Assembly (NCBI GenBank): GCA_018105865.1
Contig: CM030866.1
Coordinates: 277,177-341,176 of the forward strand
DNA from: Metaphire vulgaris
Taxonomy: Eukaryota > Annelida > Clitellata > Crassiclitellata > Megascolecidae
Direction of reading: 5' to 3'
Length of the DNA stretch: 64,000 nucleotides
Each line of letters begins with the position of its first letter. Position 1 is the stretch's first letter. Below are positions 1-10,531 of the stretch, piece by piece. Under the pieces are notes generated by a model, which was not told the origin of the DNA, did no database searches, and was given only the letters and a program-made list of their open reading frames with translations. A program made the translations under genes and the position numbers.

Positions 1-164
1 TTTCATGTTCCTAACACTCAGTCATTTGGTCATCGCTCAAGAACCAAAGAGTTTTAGGAGAATACCCAGAAGTTTGTTTCATTTGAGTGAAGATTTGATT
101 AATTATTCTGTGTGAAGCATTCTTTGGCGTTCTGGAAAACTTTTCATTTTATTTGTTTCCTTAG

Positions 165-1139
165 GAACTTCGAGAGTTGAAACTTTACGACAACAAAATT
201 GTTCAGGTCAAACATTTGGAAAGGTGAGACTGCACTGAATCTGCTGAGAGAACATTGATTGGAAATTCTATTAATATAATACGGTTTCATTTACCTCGTA
301 CAGGCACACACACACTGTGACACTAGTGCCTTTGCCATCATTGTTGTTGTTGTTCTGTTTAGGCTGAAAGACTTGACCCTGCTTCATCTTCAGCATAATC
401 TCATCCACTGCATTGGCAATGGACTGCGGAGTCTCGTGAGACTCAGAGCCCTTCGACTCGACAACAATCGCATTCTTCGACTCGACGCCCACGAATTGTC
501 GCCTTGTCTGCAGCTGACTTCGCTCGACATCAGCAACAATTATCTAGAAAACATTGCCGTAAGTAAAAGATTTGCTATTTTAAAGCCGCTTCAATATAAA
601 CTATTTAGGAGGTATTTTGATTGACAGGACTGAATTGAAGTTTAGGTTACACTGTCAGCCTCTGTTTATCTTTATAGTCTGAGCCTAATTTTAATTTGGA
701 ATCTAGACTGTCGGCGAAATCAAACAGGTTATAATGTAGACTTACTGGCTTTACCAAATAAAATCATTTCTGTGTTAAATTCTGCCTGTGCTTTGTATTG
801 TCAGAGTAGAATTTGCATTAATGTTAATAATTGTATTTGTAGGTAATTATGTTTTAGTTGTTAGTAAGTAAGCATGGATGCAAGACTTGTGTCATTCGTT
901 TGACTATATGCCTTTTGCTTTTCGTGAATTAGGCAGTTGGCTGTTTGCCAAATTTAGAAGAACTCTATGCCCGACACAACAACCTCAAGAAACTCTGTGA
1001 TCTCTCTCGTTGTAAGAAGGTATTAATATGGTCTATCAGTATGATACCATATTTAAATAATACTGCTTTGATATTACATCATATTGCTATGATATCATAT
1101 TTATACGATATTGTATGGACATGATATTATATGGACATG

Positions 1140-1211
<72 letters not shown>

Positions 1212-4200
1212 CTGTACATATGACTGAGTTGATGTCTTACTTGTCATTGGTTTTCAGTGCTTAGTAATTTCTGATTCTGTTCTCATTTCTTTGAACTAAA
1301 GTCTCTTAATGTTGGACTTGGTTGGATTTTTGCAGTTGATTGTCTCTCCATATGCATAGGTAGTTGGAGTAGTTTTGCTATTTATGCTGGTATAAAGTAA
1401 CTTCACATAAAGATGAGTTCATTTGATTCTGTTTGTAAATTTGGTGATGCTTCTTGAATCCTTTTAACCCCTTAACTGTGTATTTAACTGTAACTCAATG
1501 TAAAATGGACGGATATATCCGGGATCCCCAGTTAAGGGGTTAATGGTGATATTTGACTGATGTGTTGACAATGACAGAGCGATTGCTGTTAGTAATTATT
1601 ATTATCCACTTGTTATTGTTAATTGTAGCTTCAAGAGGTCGACGTCTCGTATAATCCGTTGTCTGATCTTTCTGGCCTCAGAGACATTCTCAGTCTTCGC
1701 GTAAATTCTCTTTTAAATTTACAGACTTTCTTTTGTCAAACAGTTTTGCAGTTTTCTTCTTTATCACCTTTCATTTCTTCTCCTTCAGAATTAGAAATAT
1801 AGTTTCCCTTCTCATCAAATTGATGGCATTATAATGTGATAAGGAACTTAACTGTACCTGGTACCTATTATCTATTCAGATATTGTTCATAGATGTTAGT
1901 GTGCATTATTAGCAAAATCCTGATTATGATTTAAGAAAATTCCTAATTATAGGACCTAAAGGTTTGACTAAATTACTTTTAATGCTGTACTCATTGATTG
2001 AATATGTAAGATGAAGATGCTTTCGACCGCAATGGATGCGATGTAATTCTTTAAATAAGATGACTAATTTGGTGTTTTCTAGTGTCTGAATGTCTCGCAT
2101 TGCCAGTTATCATCGTTCAGTACTCTTGGGAAGTTGATGTGAGACTTTTTTACTGTCTCTTTCATTTTCTTTCCATAGTCAGTTTCATCAAATGATAAAA
2201 GCTTTGATGGGGATTATAGATTGCATATTTGCAATTTTATACCTATAATGTATCTCTCTGGACATGTATGTGAGTGTTGTACGAAGTGTGGTTGGCAGAG
2301 GTGTTTCTGAATTTTTCTAGTGATTTGGAAGAATTGAACGCCAGTCACTGTCAGCTGAGGAGTGTCAAGGCGCTGTCTCAGTACTTTCCATCGCTACAGA
2401 TACTCAGCGTCTCAAATAATCTCATCGCTTCCAAAGATGATTTGGTTTGTGTTGGAGTATTTAGATTCTTCCTTCATTCTAATGCTTTGGTCTAATTTGT
2501 CTGCATTGGTTGAAGCTAGATGAGTGAAATGTTTTTTGAAAGGCAAGATGACGATGCTATTTTGACATTTAATTTCTTTTTATTTATTTCAAATAATCCT
2601 AAAATCCTTGCATATTTTTTGTCAATTACTGAGATATTCAGATGACCTTCATAATTGCATTGTGTTAGAAGAACTTTGGATAATTTATGCGTGTAGTTGT
2701 TATATTGTAAATATTCATTGATTTTCAGTCATCATTGAAGTCAATGAGTGAGTTGGTTGAGTTGTCAGTTGATGGCAATCCATTCTGCAATCATCTGCCA
2801 ACTGGAGATGCCCTTATCTCTGTCATTCAACTCCTTCTGCCAAATCTTCATATGCTTGACTCGGTTTGGATTTTCATTATTATTTCCATACACATACACA
2901 TAGTTGGTTAATGGCCTTATAGTGTCAATAGGGTAATCATGTAGAAAATCAGGTAGAATAATCAGGTAGAAAATGTGGTTTTTAGTAAGTTTGGTGAATT
3001 AGTGCATTGATGTAAAAAATCACAGAAATTGGACGGTCAGGAAAAAGTTATTCTGTGGTGACATGTGAATCTTTGACCATTTTTAGATGAACTTGATTGA
3101 AATGTCATCTCGACCATCACTGTCGACCCCGATCGCTTTGGGACCAAAGTCGGACCCAAATTTGAATTCTCAGATAATGGAGATGCCTCTGACAAGACCG
3201 TCTTCTGCCTCGTCAAGTACGCCGCTTTAAAATTCTGGCTCTGTTTACTGTCTGTCACTGTACACTGTAATGTTGTAAGAAGTTATTACGACCCGCTTTA
3301 CCATGTGAATACATTTAGAAAACATCTGCCTTGCCTACGTAACTCTTACGTGGATGCAGAGAGTTTTCTTGTTGTGCTAACTGGGTGCGTATTTATATCT
3401 TTTTTGATAGAACGTAAAATCTAATATGTGATTATGGTTTCTAATTTCAGAAGTTGGTGAAAAGTTGATGGAAAAGCAGTTGAATGAAATCGAAACACAA
3501 CTGAAATCTTTTGAGGCAGAATTCTCCATGAGGTAGATCCATGCATTCTTGGGCGTCCACAGATTTTTTCCAGGGGTGCAAATGTGCATAACAGGGTCAT
3601 GTGCATAACAGGGTCATGTGCATAACAGGGTCATGTGCATAACAGGGTCATGTGCATAACAGGGTCATGTGACGACAGAAACAAAAAGTACAGTACAAGA
3701 CTGTCAAGATCTATTGGACTAATTATAAATTATTTAGCGCTGCAAGAAAGTTCATTGGATTCTTATAAAAATTCATGCTTTAATTTATTTTGCACCCCCT
3801 TGTGCCTCCTCCGGACGCCCATCCATGCATTGAGACGATAAGCTGTAACAAGCAATTACAGTTTCATTACTTATGTACAGAATTCTTAAAGTAATTTATT
3901 TTAGTAAATGTAACTCAACAGTATTTTAAGCCTGAGAAATGTGTGAGATGATTGTGGGGGTCCTTGTCTCAGCTGTAAGTCAGTTGCCATCCAAAGGCTG
4001 TGTTAATTGTATTAATATGGGAATTTGATGTGACTTAATTGAACTTTTGATTGCTTAATAAGAGAAAGGGAATTTTTCTGATCTAAAATTTATGTAGGAT
4101 TCAGAATTTGAAGACATCGATCAAAGTTCTGCCCGACTCCATTCGAAGCAGCCACGAAGGTTCAGAAAGATCCGACTCAACGCAGCTGTCGTCACGGTCG

Positions 4201-4232
4201 AAGCAGTCGAGACCTCCGAGCCGCTGTCGAAC
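165..4232 (+). CDS. SDS22-like leucine-rich-repeat protein, 3' part (5' end outside window)
   Basis: Ten consecutive exons with matching phases: 165-223, 363-558, 933-1019, 1629-1700, 2083-2138, 2321-2444, 2729-2863, 3087-3216, 3451-3532 and 4098-4232. All are bounded by AG/GT. They give about 358 residues. The first seven exons encode roughly ten 22-residue leucine-rich repeats of the short SDS22 type (LxxLxLxxNxI, for example LRALRLDNNRILRL and LEELYARHNNLKKL), closed by a cap-like exon ending LLPNLHMLDS. The following exons are Ser-rich, then a short coiled coil (EKLMEKQLNEIETQLKSFEA), then a basic Ser/Arg tail. The family commonly scaffolds protein contacts in cilia, centrosomes or PP1 complexes, but the protein could not be named. 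Exons after 4232 are ambiguous: candidates are 4369-4448, 4507-4564 (ending in TGA) and 4800-4852, and they cannot all be joined in one frame. The start codon lies upstream of the window. Confidence 0.85.
1144..1210 (+). repeat. (AT)n microsatellite
   Basis: Uninterrupted AT run with one GT interruption, in an intron of the LRR gene. Confidence 0.95.
1464..1543 (-). mobile_element. 80-bp TTAA miniature element, copy 1 (piggyBac-type MITE)
   Basis: The element starts TTAACCCCTTAACTG and ends CAGTTAAGGGGTTAA, a near-perfect inverted repeat. TTAA at both ends would be the target duplication, as in piggyBac elements, whose termini start with CCC. It is inverted relative to the copies at 23803 and 26620 and differs from them by a few bases. 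It has no coding capacity. It lies in an LRR-gene intron. Confidence 0.75.
3582..3670 (+). repeat. 17-bp minisatellite, five copies
   Basis: Five near-perfect tandem copies of GTGCATAACAGGGTCAT lie about 50 bp downstream of the splice donor at 3533 in the LRR gene. The copies are almost identical, which suggests recent expansion. Confidence 0.9.
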
Positions 4233-4368
4233 GTAAGATCAACCGAACAACTCAACTTCTATAGCGCCATCTTAGTCATGCACTTGGCATCAGTCGTGGC
4301 GAGAGACGACAGCAAGACAACGTCTGTGAAGCTCTTCCTCGTTATTTGTCTTTGATGGGATTTCAGAG

Positions 4369-4852
4369 ACCGTCTTCTTTGGCGATGTTTCAGATGGGTC
4401 GTTCACCACCCGCTTTGTCTCTGACGAGTTCTATGCTGAGGAAATTCCGTGATTGCGTCATCTCAGTTGGTCTGTTTCTCAGCAGAGGTTTTTCTTTTGT
4501 TTACAGAAGATCGCGTCTGGAAGATGCTATGACGTTTGCCGAACATCATTTCAGGAGCAGCTGAGGGAGAGGGAGAGACAGAGGCAGAGACAGAGACAGA
4601 GACCGTTTGTCTGTGTTCTGGTGCTTGGTTTCTGTGAATTGTAGAATGATTTTCAATCTTTCTTTGTATTTTTGGTTGGATTTTCTATCTGTTTGGAAAT
4701 TTCTGATGCAATTTGGTTGACGCTCAACAACAGTGAATTCTAATATATGAAGTTATGAAATGATCACTTGAATCTTGAAAATATCCGACCTTTTTAGAGT
4801 CTGAAGAGTGAATTTAAACTGTCGACCAGTTTCAGAGAATCGAATCGACCAG
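4369..4852 (+). other. Candidate 3' exons of the LRR gene (alternative or unresolved)
   Basis: Three exon-like pieces follow the last secure LRR exon, which leaves two bases of a codon. Piece 4369-4448 continues the frame only if the second AG of TTTCAGAG is the acceptor; it reads PSSLAMFQMGRSPPALSL and ends at a weak GTGATT donor. Piece 4507-4564 after TTTACAG gives RSRLEDAMTFAEHHFRSS then a stop. Piece 4800-4852, again after a doubled TTTTAGAG acceptor, gives LKSEFKLSTSFRESNRP and a GTAGTC donor. Each continues the frame when joined straight to exon 4232, which suggests alternative exons, but this is inferred from sequence only. Confidence 0.35.
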
Positions 4853-4949
4853 GTAGTCTCCCAGTTAACGTGAAAGACACCTTAAAATTTAGAACCGGTT
4901 ACCATGGCTACCAACCAACGAAATCCTTTCAGAGAGGAATCCAGCCTTT

Positions 4950-5260
4950 TTCTGCCTCCACAGGGCAGGGGCTGGTCTCCACTAGTGACGGGTTCAACCC
5001 CACCCCCACCCCCGAACATTACAGGCAAATCATAATGAGACGCTTAGATAAGGGGCGTCGAAATGTCACGTCTCGTTATTCGGCGAATGACTTACTCCAC
5101 CCGGTGCGAATGTCCGTGATTTGGCGAGTGAAATTTCTCTTGCCCAGTGGAGAAACGAGTTAAAACCTGGATAAGATTCGAACCCTCGAGTAGGCCCCCC
5201 CGTTGCAGGGCTGGAGGCTGGAACTTCTGTCATCGCCCACACACCGTGTAATATATGGTT
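4950..5260 (-). repeat. Possible tRNA-derived SINE pieces
   Basis: The minus strand carries two B-box-like motifs: GGTTGAACCC near 5000 and GGGTTCGAATCTT near 5180. The segment 5060-5180 shares a motif (GGCGAATGACT, then a GTGCGAATGT-like run) with 8030-8105 and resembles the SINE at 21471-21737. This suggests degenerate members of one SINE family; the boundaries are not defined. Confidence 0.35.
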
Positions 5261-5279
5261 CGGCCCCCGCATAGGCCTT

Positions 5280-6270
5280 CGTTTAGGCCGTTCTCGAGCT
5301 ACGTAGGCCCCGGCCTATAGGTCCGCTGCTTGTACGAGCACGCGCATAGGCCTACAGGCTAAAGCGCACTTTGCGTCTGCCGCTGGCGCCTTTAGAAAGG
5401 CGATCGTTTCTGTCGAAACACGACTGATTGGTGATTGATCGGTCCTTCCAATCTCATTGAAATGCGCCGATCTGTCCATGCACGACACAGCGCCTCCCCC
5501 TCCCACCCACCCACCCACCCAGCCGTACCTCTGCGAGGGTCGCCTGCCCTCCTCACTCAGCACTGGGAGTGAACGGCAAAGGTGGCGTTCTCGAGGCAGG
5601 TCCAAACCTGTTTCCAGGTGTCAGCCATCGGCGTATTTATACAGCGCTTTGCGTCGAGCGAGAATTATCGATGTCAGTCTACGCCGTCCGATGGCCAGCG
5701 AATAGGGCCTACACATTCTCCAAAATCCAAGTCCACGACAGACATTCTGTTAGCGAAGAAAGACGGAAGTGACGTTTCACGGAGGAGGAAGTGACGTCAC
5801 TGTCACCGGCAGATGACAAATACGCTACGGTAAGCTTTTGTGTCGGAACTTTAGAATTAATAAATATGCAGCCCCCATAATTGTTTCTATTGATGTTGAG
5901 ATGTTGAGGAGGGTGGTGATAATTGATGTAGCGCCTGAATAATCAGCGTCTATTCGTCATTCCATCCTTCATTCTCACCGTCATCGGGAAGTAAAGGAAG
6001 GGAGGAAGAGAGGTTAGTGACGTCATTTGTGCGGGTGGGCGGGTGTCTTGATGGATGAGCATTGGATGCTGATCGTTGCGTTGCTATGGCAACGGATTCT
6101 TTCGTTTGGTTGGCTTTGGGGCTGTTGTGTGTGTCTAAGCCTTCTAAGGATTCTCGCCATTTGGCGTTTACCAATGTCAGTTTAATCGTTCTGCGATTGA
6201 ATCTGTTTGGTTGTCATGGAGACCAGCGTCGATGGGACGTTTTCTTGGCAGTTGCCATGGATACGGCGTC
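5280..6270. promoter_or_regulatory. CpG-rich promoter-like zone with CRE and X-box motifs
   Basis: CpG density is clearly above the surrounding AT-rich sequence. Two palindromic TGACGTCA sites (5792-5799, 6018-6025) match the CREB/ATF site. Three X-box-like motifs follow: GTTGCTATGGCAAC (6080-6093) and GTTGTCATGGAGAC (6210-6223) fit the RFX consensus RYYNYYATRRNRAC, and GTTGCCATGGATAC (6251-6264) has one mismatch. RFX factors drive ciliary genes in animals. No annotated start codon sits directly downstream, so the served gene is unknown; it could be an alternative promoter or a gene with exons near 7.3-7.7 kb. Confidence 0.5.
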
Positions 6271-6524
6271 CGAAATGCAACATCTGTGTACCTTGATGTC
6301 CCTAATTAGGCTTAGCTTATGTAAATCGGAGGCATAGGAAATGACCTGAGGAAAGAGGGGTCAATGACCTCCTTTGTGTCGATACATTTGACTGCTGTGA
6401 ATATAGGATGCTAGTAAACGAGTCTTCATTAGCAGATAGGCAACTGTCTTTTCGCTTCACATTTCGATCTCAGTTTCATTTCTAATTATTGTTCTAAAGG
6501 CTTTCTTCTTCACTGTGTCTTCCA

Positions 6525-6556
6525 GTCTGTCTGTCTGTCTGTCTGTCTCTCTGTCT
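6525..6556 (+). repeat. (GTCT)n microsatellite
   Basis: Tetranucleotide GTCT run. The same unit, in the CAGA/GACA orientation, recurs at 6865-6894 and 7201-7230. Confidence 0.95.
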
Positions 6557-6864
6557 TTATAATTTTTTTCCATTTCCCTTGATCCTTTCTCCAAATACCC
6601 TTTCGCAGTCAGGTCAATTCCAGTAGGGGCCTATCAGGGCACCTGCCACTACTGCCCCTCCCTCGCCCTTTATTTTTTCAGCAGCCAAGGTGCCAGATAG
6701 AGGTTTCTTTACGTGCTAAATATGCGTAGGCCTATTGTTGTTACGAGCGCCCGCATCAATCGGGGTCTGTTTCGCTGTGTTGTGGCACGTTCTCTGTCCA
6801 CTGCCTTTGCGCCAACACACGGCAAATAGACTGCAGATAAAAACAACGCTAGGTCCTCAGTGAT

Positions 6865-6894
6865 CGACAGACAGACAGACAGACAGACAGACAG
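6865..6894 (+). repeat. (CAGA)n microsatellite
   Basis: Seven or more CAGA units. Together with 6525 and 7201 it makes three tetranucleotide arrays within 700 bp. Confidence 0.95.
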
Positions 6895-7119
6895 GCAGAA
6901 GGACGGACAGACAGCATATATAGGTGTGCTCGTAGACTCTAGACCCATTGAGACGTTTAGTGACTCATAAAAATCCGACGATTAGCGTTTGTTGAGCTCC
7001 AACTGCAATATTCCGTTTGATTTTTCTGATAAAATAACTGAAACAAATGAGTGAATGACGGAAAAAGGAGGTTTGAACCATGCATGGAGGTGGTTTTAAG
7101 TTTTTAACCGATCTACCCC

Positions 7120-7156
7120 GTCTCCTCCTCCTCCTCCTCCTCCTCCTCCTCCTCCC
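7120..7156 (+). repeat. (CTC)n microsatellite
   Basis: CTC triplet array of about 12 units, next to the (GACA)n array at 7201-7230. Confidence 0.95.
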
Positions 7157-7200
7157 AGTCACATATTTTCATTTTTTCGTTTATATGAATTGAAATCACG

Positions 7201-7230
<30 letters not shown>
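7201..7230 (+). repeat. (GACA)n microsatellite
   Basis: Tetranucleotide GACA array. Confidence 0.95.
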
Positions 7231-7231
<1 letters not shown>

Positions 7232-7340
7232 GGAATGACAAACAGTAGGACAGAGACGGACAGACAGACAGCATTAAGAAGCTGAGCGGAGGCTGAGGCC
7301 ATCGTTGTATTCGCATAAGAATGTCTGTGAACACAGCTGA

Positions 7341-7661
7341 TGGTATCTCTTCTACCGTCCCAGCGCTCTCAGCCGCCGACATTGGCGACTTACAAGACTA
7401 CTGACCAACCGGACCTCGCCTCCCCTCCCTCCCCCACATCGCCTATTCGGTCGGATCATTCAGACGATTTCGACACCGATAGACTCCAACGCTAAGTCTC
7501 CAACGTTATGTCTCCAGCGGCTAAATGTTCGTGGAATTCATTTTCAAAAAGCGACGGACGTGTGAAAAGCGACAGTCCGTCGAACGGATCGTCTGCCTTT
7601 GGAAGCTGTCACTCCTACGAAGGCGCACCTGTCAATCTCCACTCGGTGTGATAAAAGTTAA
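7341..7661 (+). pseudogene. Coding-like Ser/Pro-rich stretch interrupted by one TAA
   Basis: One frame reads a Pro/Ser/Asp-rich peptide (ATYKTTDQPDLASPPSP, then RSDHSDDFDTDRLQR) ending at TAA 7492-7494. After four codons the same frame continues with a second coding-looking stretch, MSPAAKCSWNSFSKSDG then SDSPSNGSSAFGSCHSYEG, up to TGA at about 7659. The composition resembles the Ser-rich tail of the LRR protein. It may be a terminal exon of that gene with 3' UTR, an independent small gene under the X-box zone, or a broken exon. No homologue is recognised and the exon boundaries are unsure. Confidence 0.3.
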
Positions 7662-7989
7662 TTATTTGAAATCACTCTGCAAACGCCATCACATCATCCG
7701 GCTTACTCATGATGACAAATGTCTTGAAAAGTTTGCGATTTATTTCTGTCTTCGAGAGACGAAGAGGGCCAGTGGCCCAACTGACGGCCCAGAGGCCCAG
7801 AGACTGACTTCGCAGTGGACTTTTGGCTCCAACCAAGCGCCGCTTGTTTAGACAAAGTTCTGATAATTCTAGTAGAGCACATATCAAGTATCAACCCACT
7901 TACGTCTGCTCAGCTCTCTTTTTCTCTCTCCTGTCTGTCTGTCTGTCTGGCTGTCTGTCTCTGAGAACTGGGCTTTTTTAAAATGGCTA

Positions 7990-8110
7990 TTTATTTCGCA
8001 TACTACCCGGTACTCATTGTCCCCTGTCTGGCGAATGACTAGGCTATGATCTTGTAGCCACCGAGTGCGGATGTAAAATTCTATTAGGTCTTTAGGCTCG
8101 AACACACTTC
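7990..8110 (-). repeat. SINE-like fragment
   Basis: The minus strand shows a TTCGAGCCT B-box-like motif near 8097 and shares the CATTCGCC-type core with 5060-5180 and with the SINE near 21650. It is degenerate and the ends are not defined. Confidence 0.3.
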
Positions 8111-8509
8111 CCCCACTCTTTGGGAGGCAACCATATATGGGAAGAGGAAGGCACAGTAGTTGGACCCCCACTTTTTCATCCAGTTTGCGCCAATGGGGGT
8201 CATTTGAGTGCTTTCAGGGTTAATGAGTCAGGATTTGGGTTGCAAATAGCGGAAGAGGTCGAAGGTGGCGCGGCAGGATCAATGTCAGGTGCATGGCATT
8301 TGCAGTGGAGTGCGCTGTCACCTGTAAATGCATGGTCTGGCATTAACCTTGCGCGCCAGTTCAACACAAGCCAGCCACAATTACCTGGAAAAGTGAACTC
8401 TCGAAAGAGAAAAAGTATGACAAAATGTTGAACATCGGATATTAGACCTATATTAAAACAGGAGCGATCGCCCGAAAGAGTTCTTCACTTCTGTAACTTA
8501 TATCGGGCG

Positions 8510-8668
<159 letters not shown>

Positions 8669-8923
8669 TGTGTCCATAGAGAATACAGATTTTCAAGCGA
8701 AAGTCATTTGATGAATGTACTTGATTAAATAGAGGTGAAAATTGTCAAAATTAAGAGATGGGCATGTTCTAAATGGTCCATTGAACTCCACAGCGTTTCT
8801 CTTCGGTTTAATTTCCAGTGAAATCCTGTCCTTGTCTCCAGCACAGTTCCACCGAATATATTATTACCACGCAGAGGCCTTTCGCCGTAAGCACGAGACC
8901 AGCAGAGAGCACAGTATGCCTAG

Positions 8924-9105
8924 CACAGGCGGATTTTATTAAAGGCTAGGGTAGTCTTAAGCCTACCCAACTAATTCCACCAAAACAAAAAATAGTTTTT
9001 CCATCAACACCAGGTCTGTCGCGTGCTGGGTGGCACCCGTTCTGGATGGCACCCCGAGACCCCCATTCTAACCTACCCAAATATTAAACTCTAAATCCGC
9101 CTATG
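8924..9105 (+). mobile_element. hAT-type MITE, 182 bp
   Basis: Inverted ends CACAGGCGGATTT and AAATCCGCCTATG, flanked by a perfect 8-bp duplication ATGCCTAG (8916-8923 and 9106-9113). An 8-bp duplication with short termini is the hAT signature. It is non-coding. Confidence 0.85.
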
Positions 9106-9245
9106 ATGCCTAGGTCGTCAGATATGCGCAATACCGATTATATAGTAGATACTTTTATCGGGTGATGGTTGATTACCCTATAGCTGTAATACAGTATACA
9201 GGATTTGAGTCTAATGTACATAAAAATTCTTTAGAAGCCACAAAG

Positions 9246-9608
9246 CATGGGCGCCCGCACATTAGGGCAAGAGGGGGCACTTGCAGTGGCGGCTCTAGGA
9301 TTTGGCAAGTGGGGGGGGCCGTTGGGGGGGGCAACTTCTAATCATGGGGGGCCAACCATTTGTTGTTTAATGTATGTAGCATTAAGTATAGGGTCCCAAC
9401 TGGGGGGGGGGCACTGGGGGCAGGCTCTCAATAGGGGGGGCACGGGCCCCTCTGGCCCCGGTGGAGCCGCCACTGGGCACTTGCCCCCTGGAAAATGCAA
9501 ATACCGATATTTCGCATTGAAATTTGAAACCTTGCTAAAATATTAACCGTGACCATTGTGCTAAAATGTGTTTTGCCCCTCCTGGACAAATTTCTGTGGG
9601 CGCCCACG
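9246..9608 (+). mobile_element. Outer hAT-type MITE of a nested pair
   Basis: Ends CATGGGCGCCCGCAC and, on the other strand, CGTGGGCGCCCACAG. Flanks CCACAAAG (9238-9245) and CCCCAAAG (9609-9616) agree at 7 of 8 bases. It is interrupted by the element at 9294-9475. Confidence 0.75.
9294..9475 (+). mobile_element. Inner hAT-type MITE, G-run rich
   Basis: Ends CAGTGGCGGCTCTAG and GGTGGAGCCGCCACTG, inverted. Perfect 8-bp duplication GGCACTTG (9286-9293 and 9476-9483). Long G runs inside could form quadruplexes. It is inserted into the element 9246-9608, so it is the younger of the two. Confidence 0.85.
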
Positions 9609-9616
9609 CCCCAAAG

Positions 9617-10280
9617 AAAGTTCAGCCAAAGCTCTTGAAAAGGAACAGTTCCCTTTTGGCAACCATCAATGTAAATGTTTTCAAATTCTTTTGCCAAATC
9701 TGAAAAATCTAAACTCTCAAATGTGTTACTCAACAGAGGCTTTGGAAGGAAGATAACTCCTGAAATGAAAATGCTGGGGTGGGGGCTGTTTGCAAAAGGA
9801 AACTGCAAAAACAATAGAGATGCACTTTGACAAAATTTAATAAAACTGGACAGTTAAGCAAATTCACAGAATTAATATCACTTTGAAAATATATGTTGTA
9901 AAAATATAAATAAAAGCACCTGAATATAGTAAAGGTTGGCAAAGAACTAGCTTGAAATCTCGATCCACTTGAAGTCACGCACCATCCACTTACACGAAGA
10001 TGACATAAATATAAGAGCAATAATACTGAAATATACAAAATATGGGCTTATATAGGCAATCCATCGTCAGCACTCTGCAGTGCACAAGACCTCAGAATTG
10101 CACAAAGTCCAGTCATCAGATGGAATGCATAGAAAGAACAGTCAGTCCCTCCCTCGGACCAACACAACTGAACCAGTCCATCTAATCGCTGTTTCTGCTC
10201 ATACAGTTTACTCAAAGTTGACATGAAAAATAATAACAAATCAGAAAGATGAAACATCTGTGAAAGAATACCATTAAGTC
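9617..10280. other. No recognised gene
   Basis: AT-rich sequence between the nested MITE and the CAG array. Short open frames on the minus strand show no protein-family motif. Confidence 0.5.
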
Positions 10281-10283
10281 TTC

Positions 10284-10284
10284 T

Positions 10285-10326
<42 letters not shown>
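10284..10326 (+). repeat. (CAG)n microsatellite
   Basis: About 14 GCA/CAG units followed by GATGATGATGAT. No coding exon context was found. Confidence 0.95.
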
Positions 10327-10328
<2 letters not shown>

Positions 10329-10439
10329 GATGATGATGATCCGTGTGTTTGTTATGAGTCTGCTTTAAATCATCCTAACGATGTGTAAATCTGAAATTAG
10401 AAAAATCACAAATATCTCCTGGCTAGGCTAAAGACTTGG

Positions 10440-10497
10440 TTGTTCGTCAGCAGCGGCGCTTTTGACTAAAAAGCGCCTTTGATAAAAAAATAAACTT

Positions 10498-10530
<33 letters not shown>
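10440..10530 (+). repeat. Retroelement 3' tail with (AATC)n
   Basis: GGCGCTTTTGACTAAAAAGC precedes an A-rich run and an AATC array. An AGCGCYTTTGA stem plus simple tail is typical of 3' ends of non-LTR elements or SINEs. Confidence 0.5.

Positions 10531-10531
<1 letters not shown>

Noticed and set aside
3582..3670. CRISPR-like array
   Set aside because: The units are directly tandem with no spacers; this is a minisatellite in an animal intron.
7525..7851. 108-codon + strand frame (MFVEFIFKKRRTCEKRQ...)
   Set aside because: Overlaps a better coding-looking frame in another phase, and its own composition is unlike a known family.
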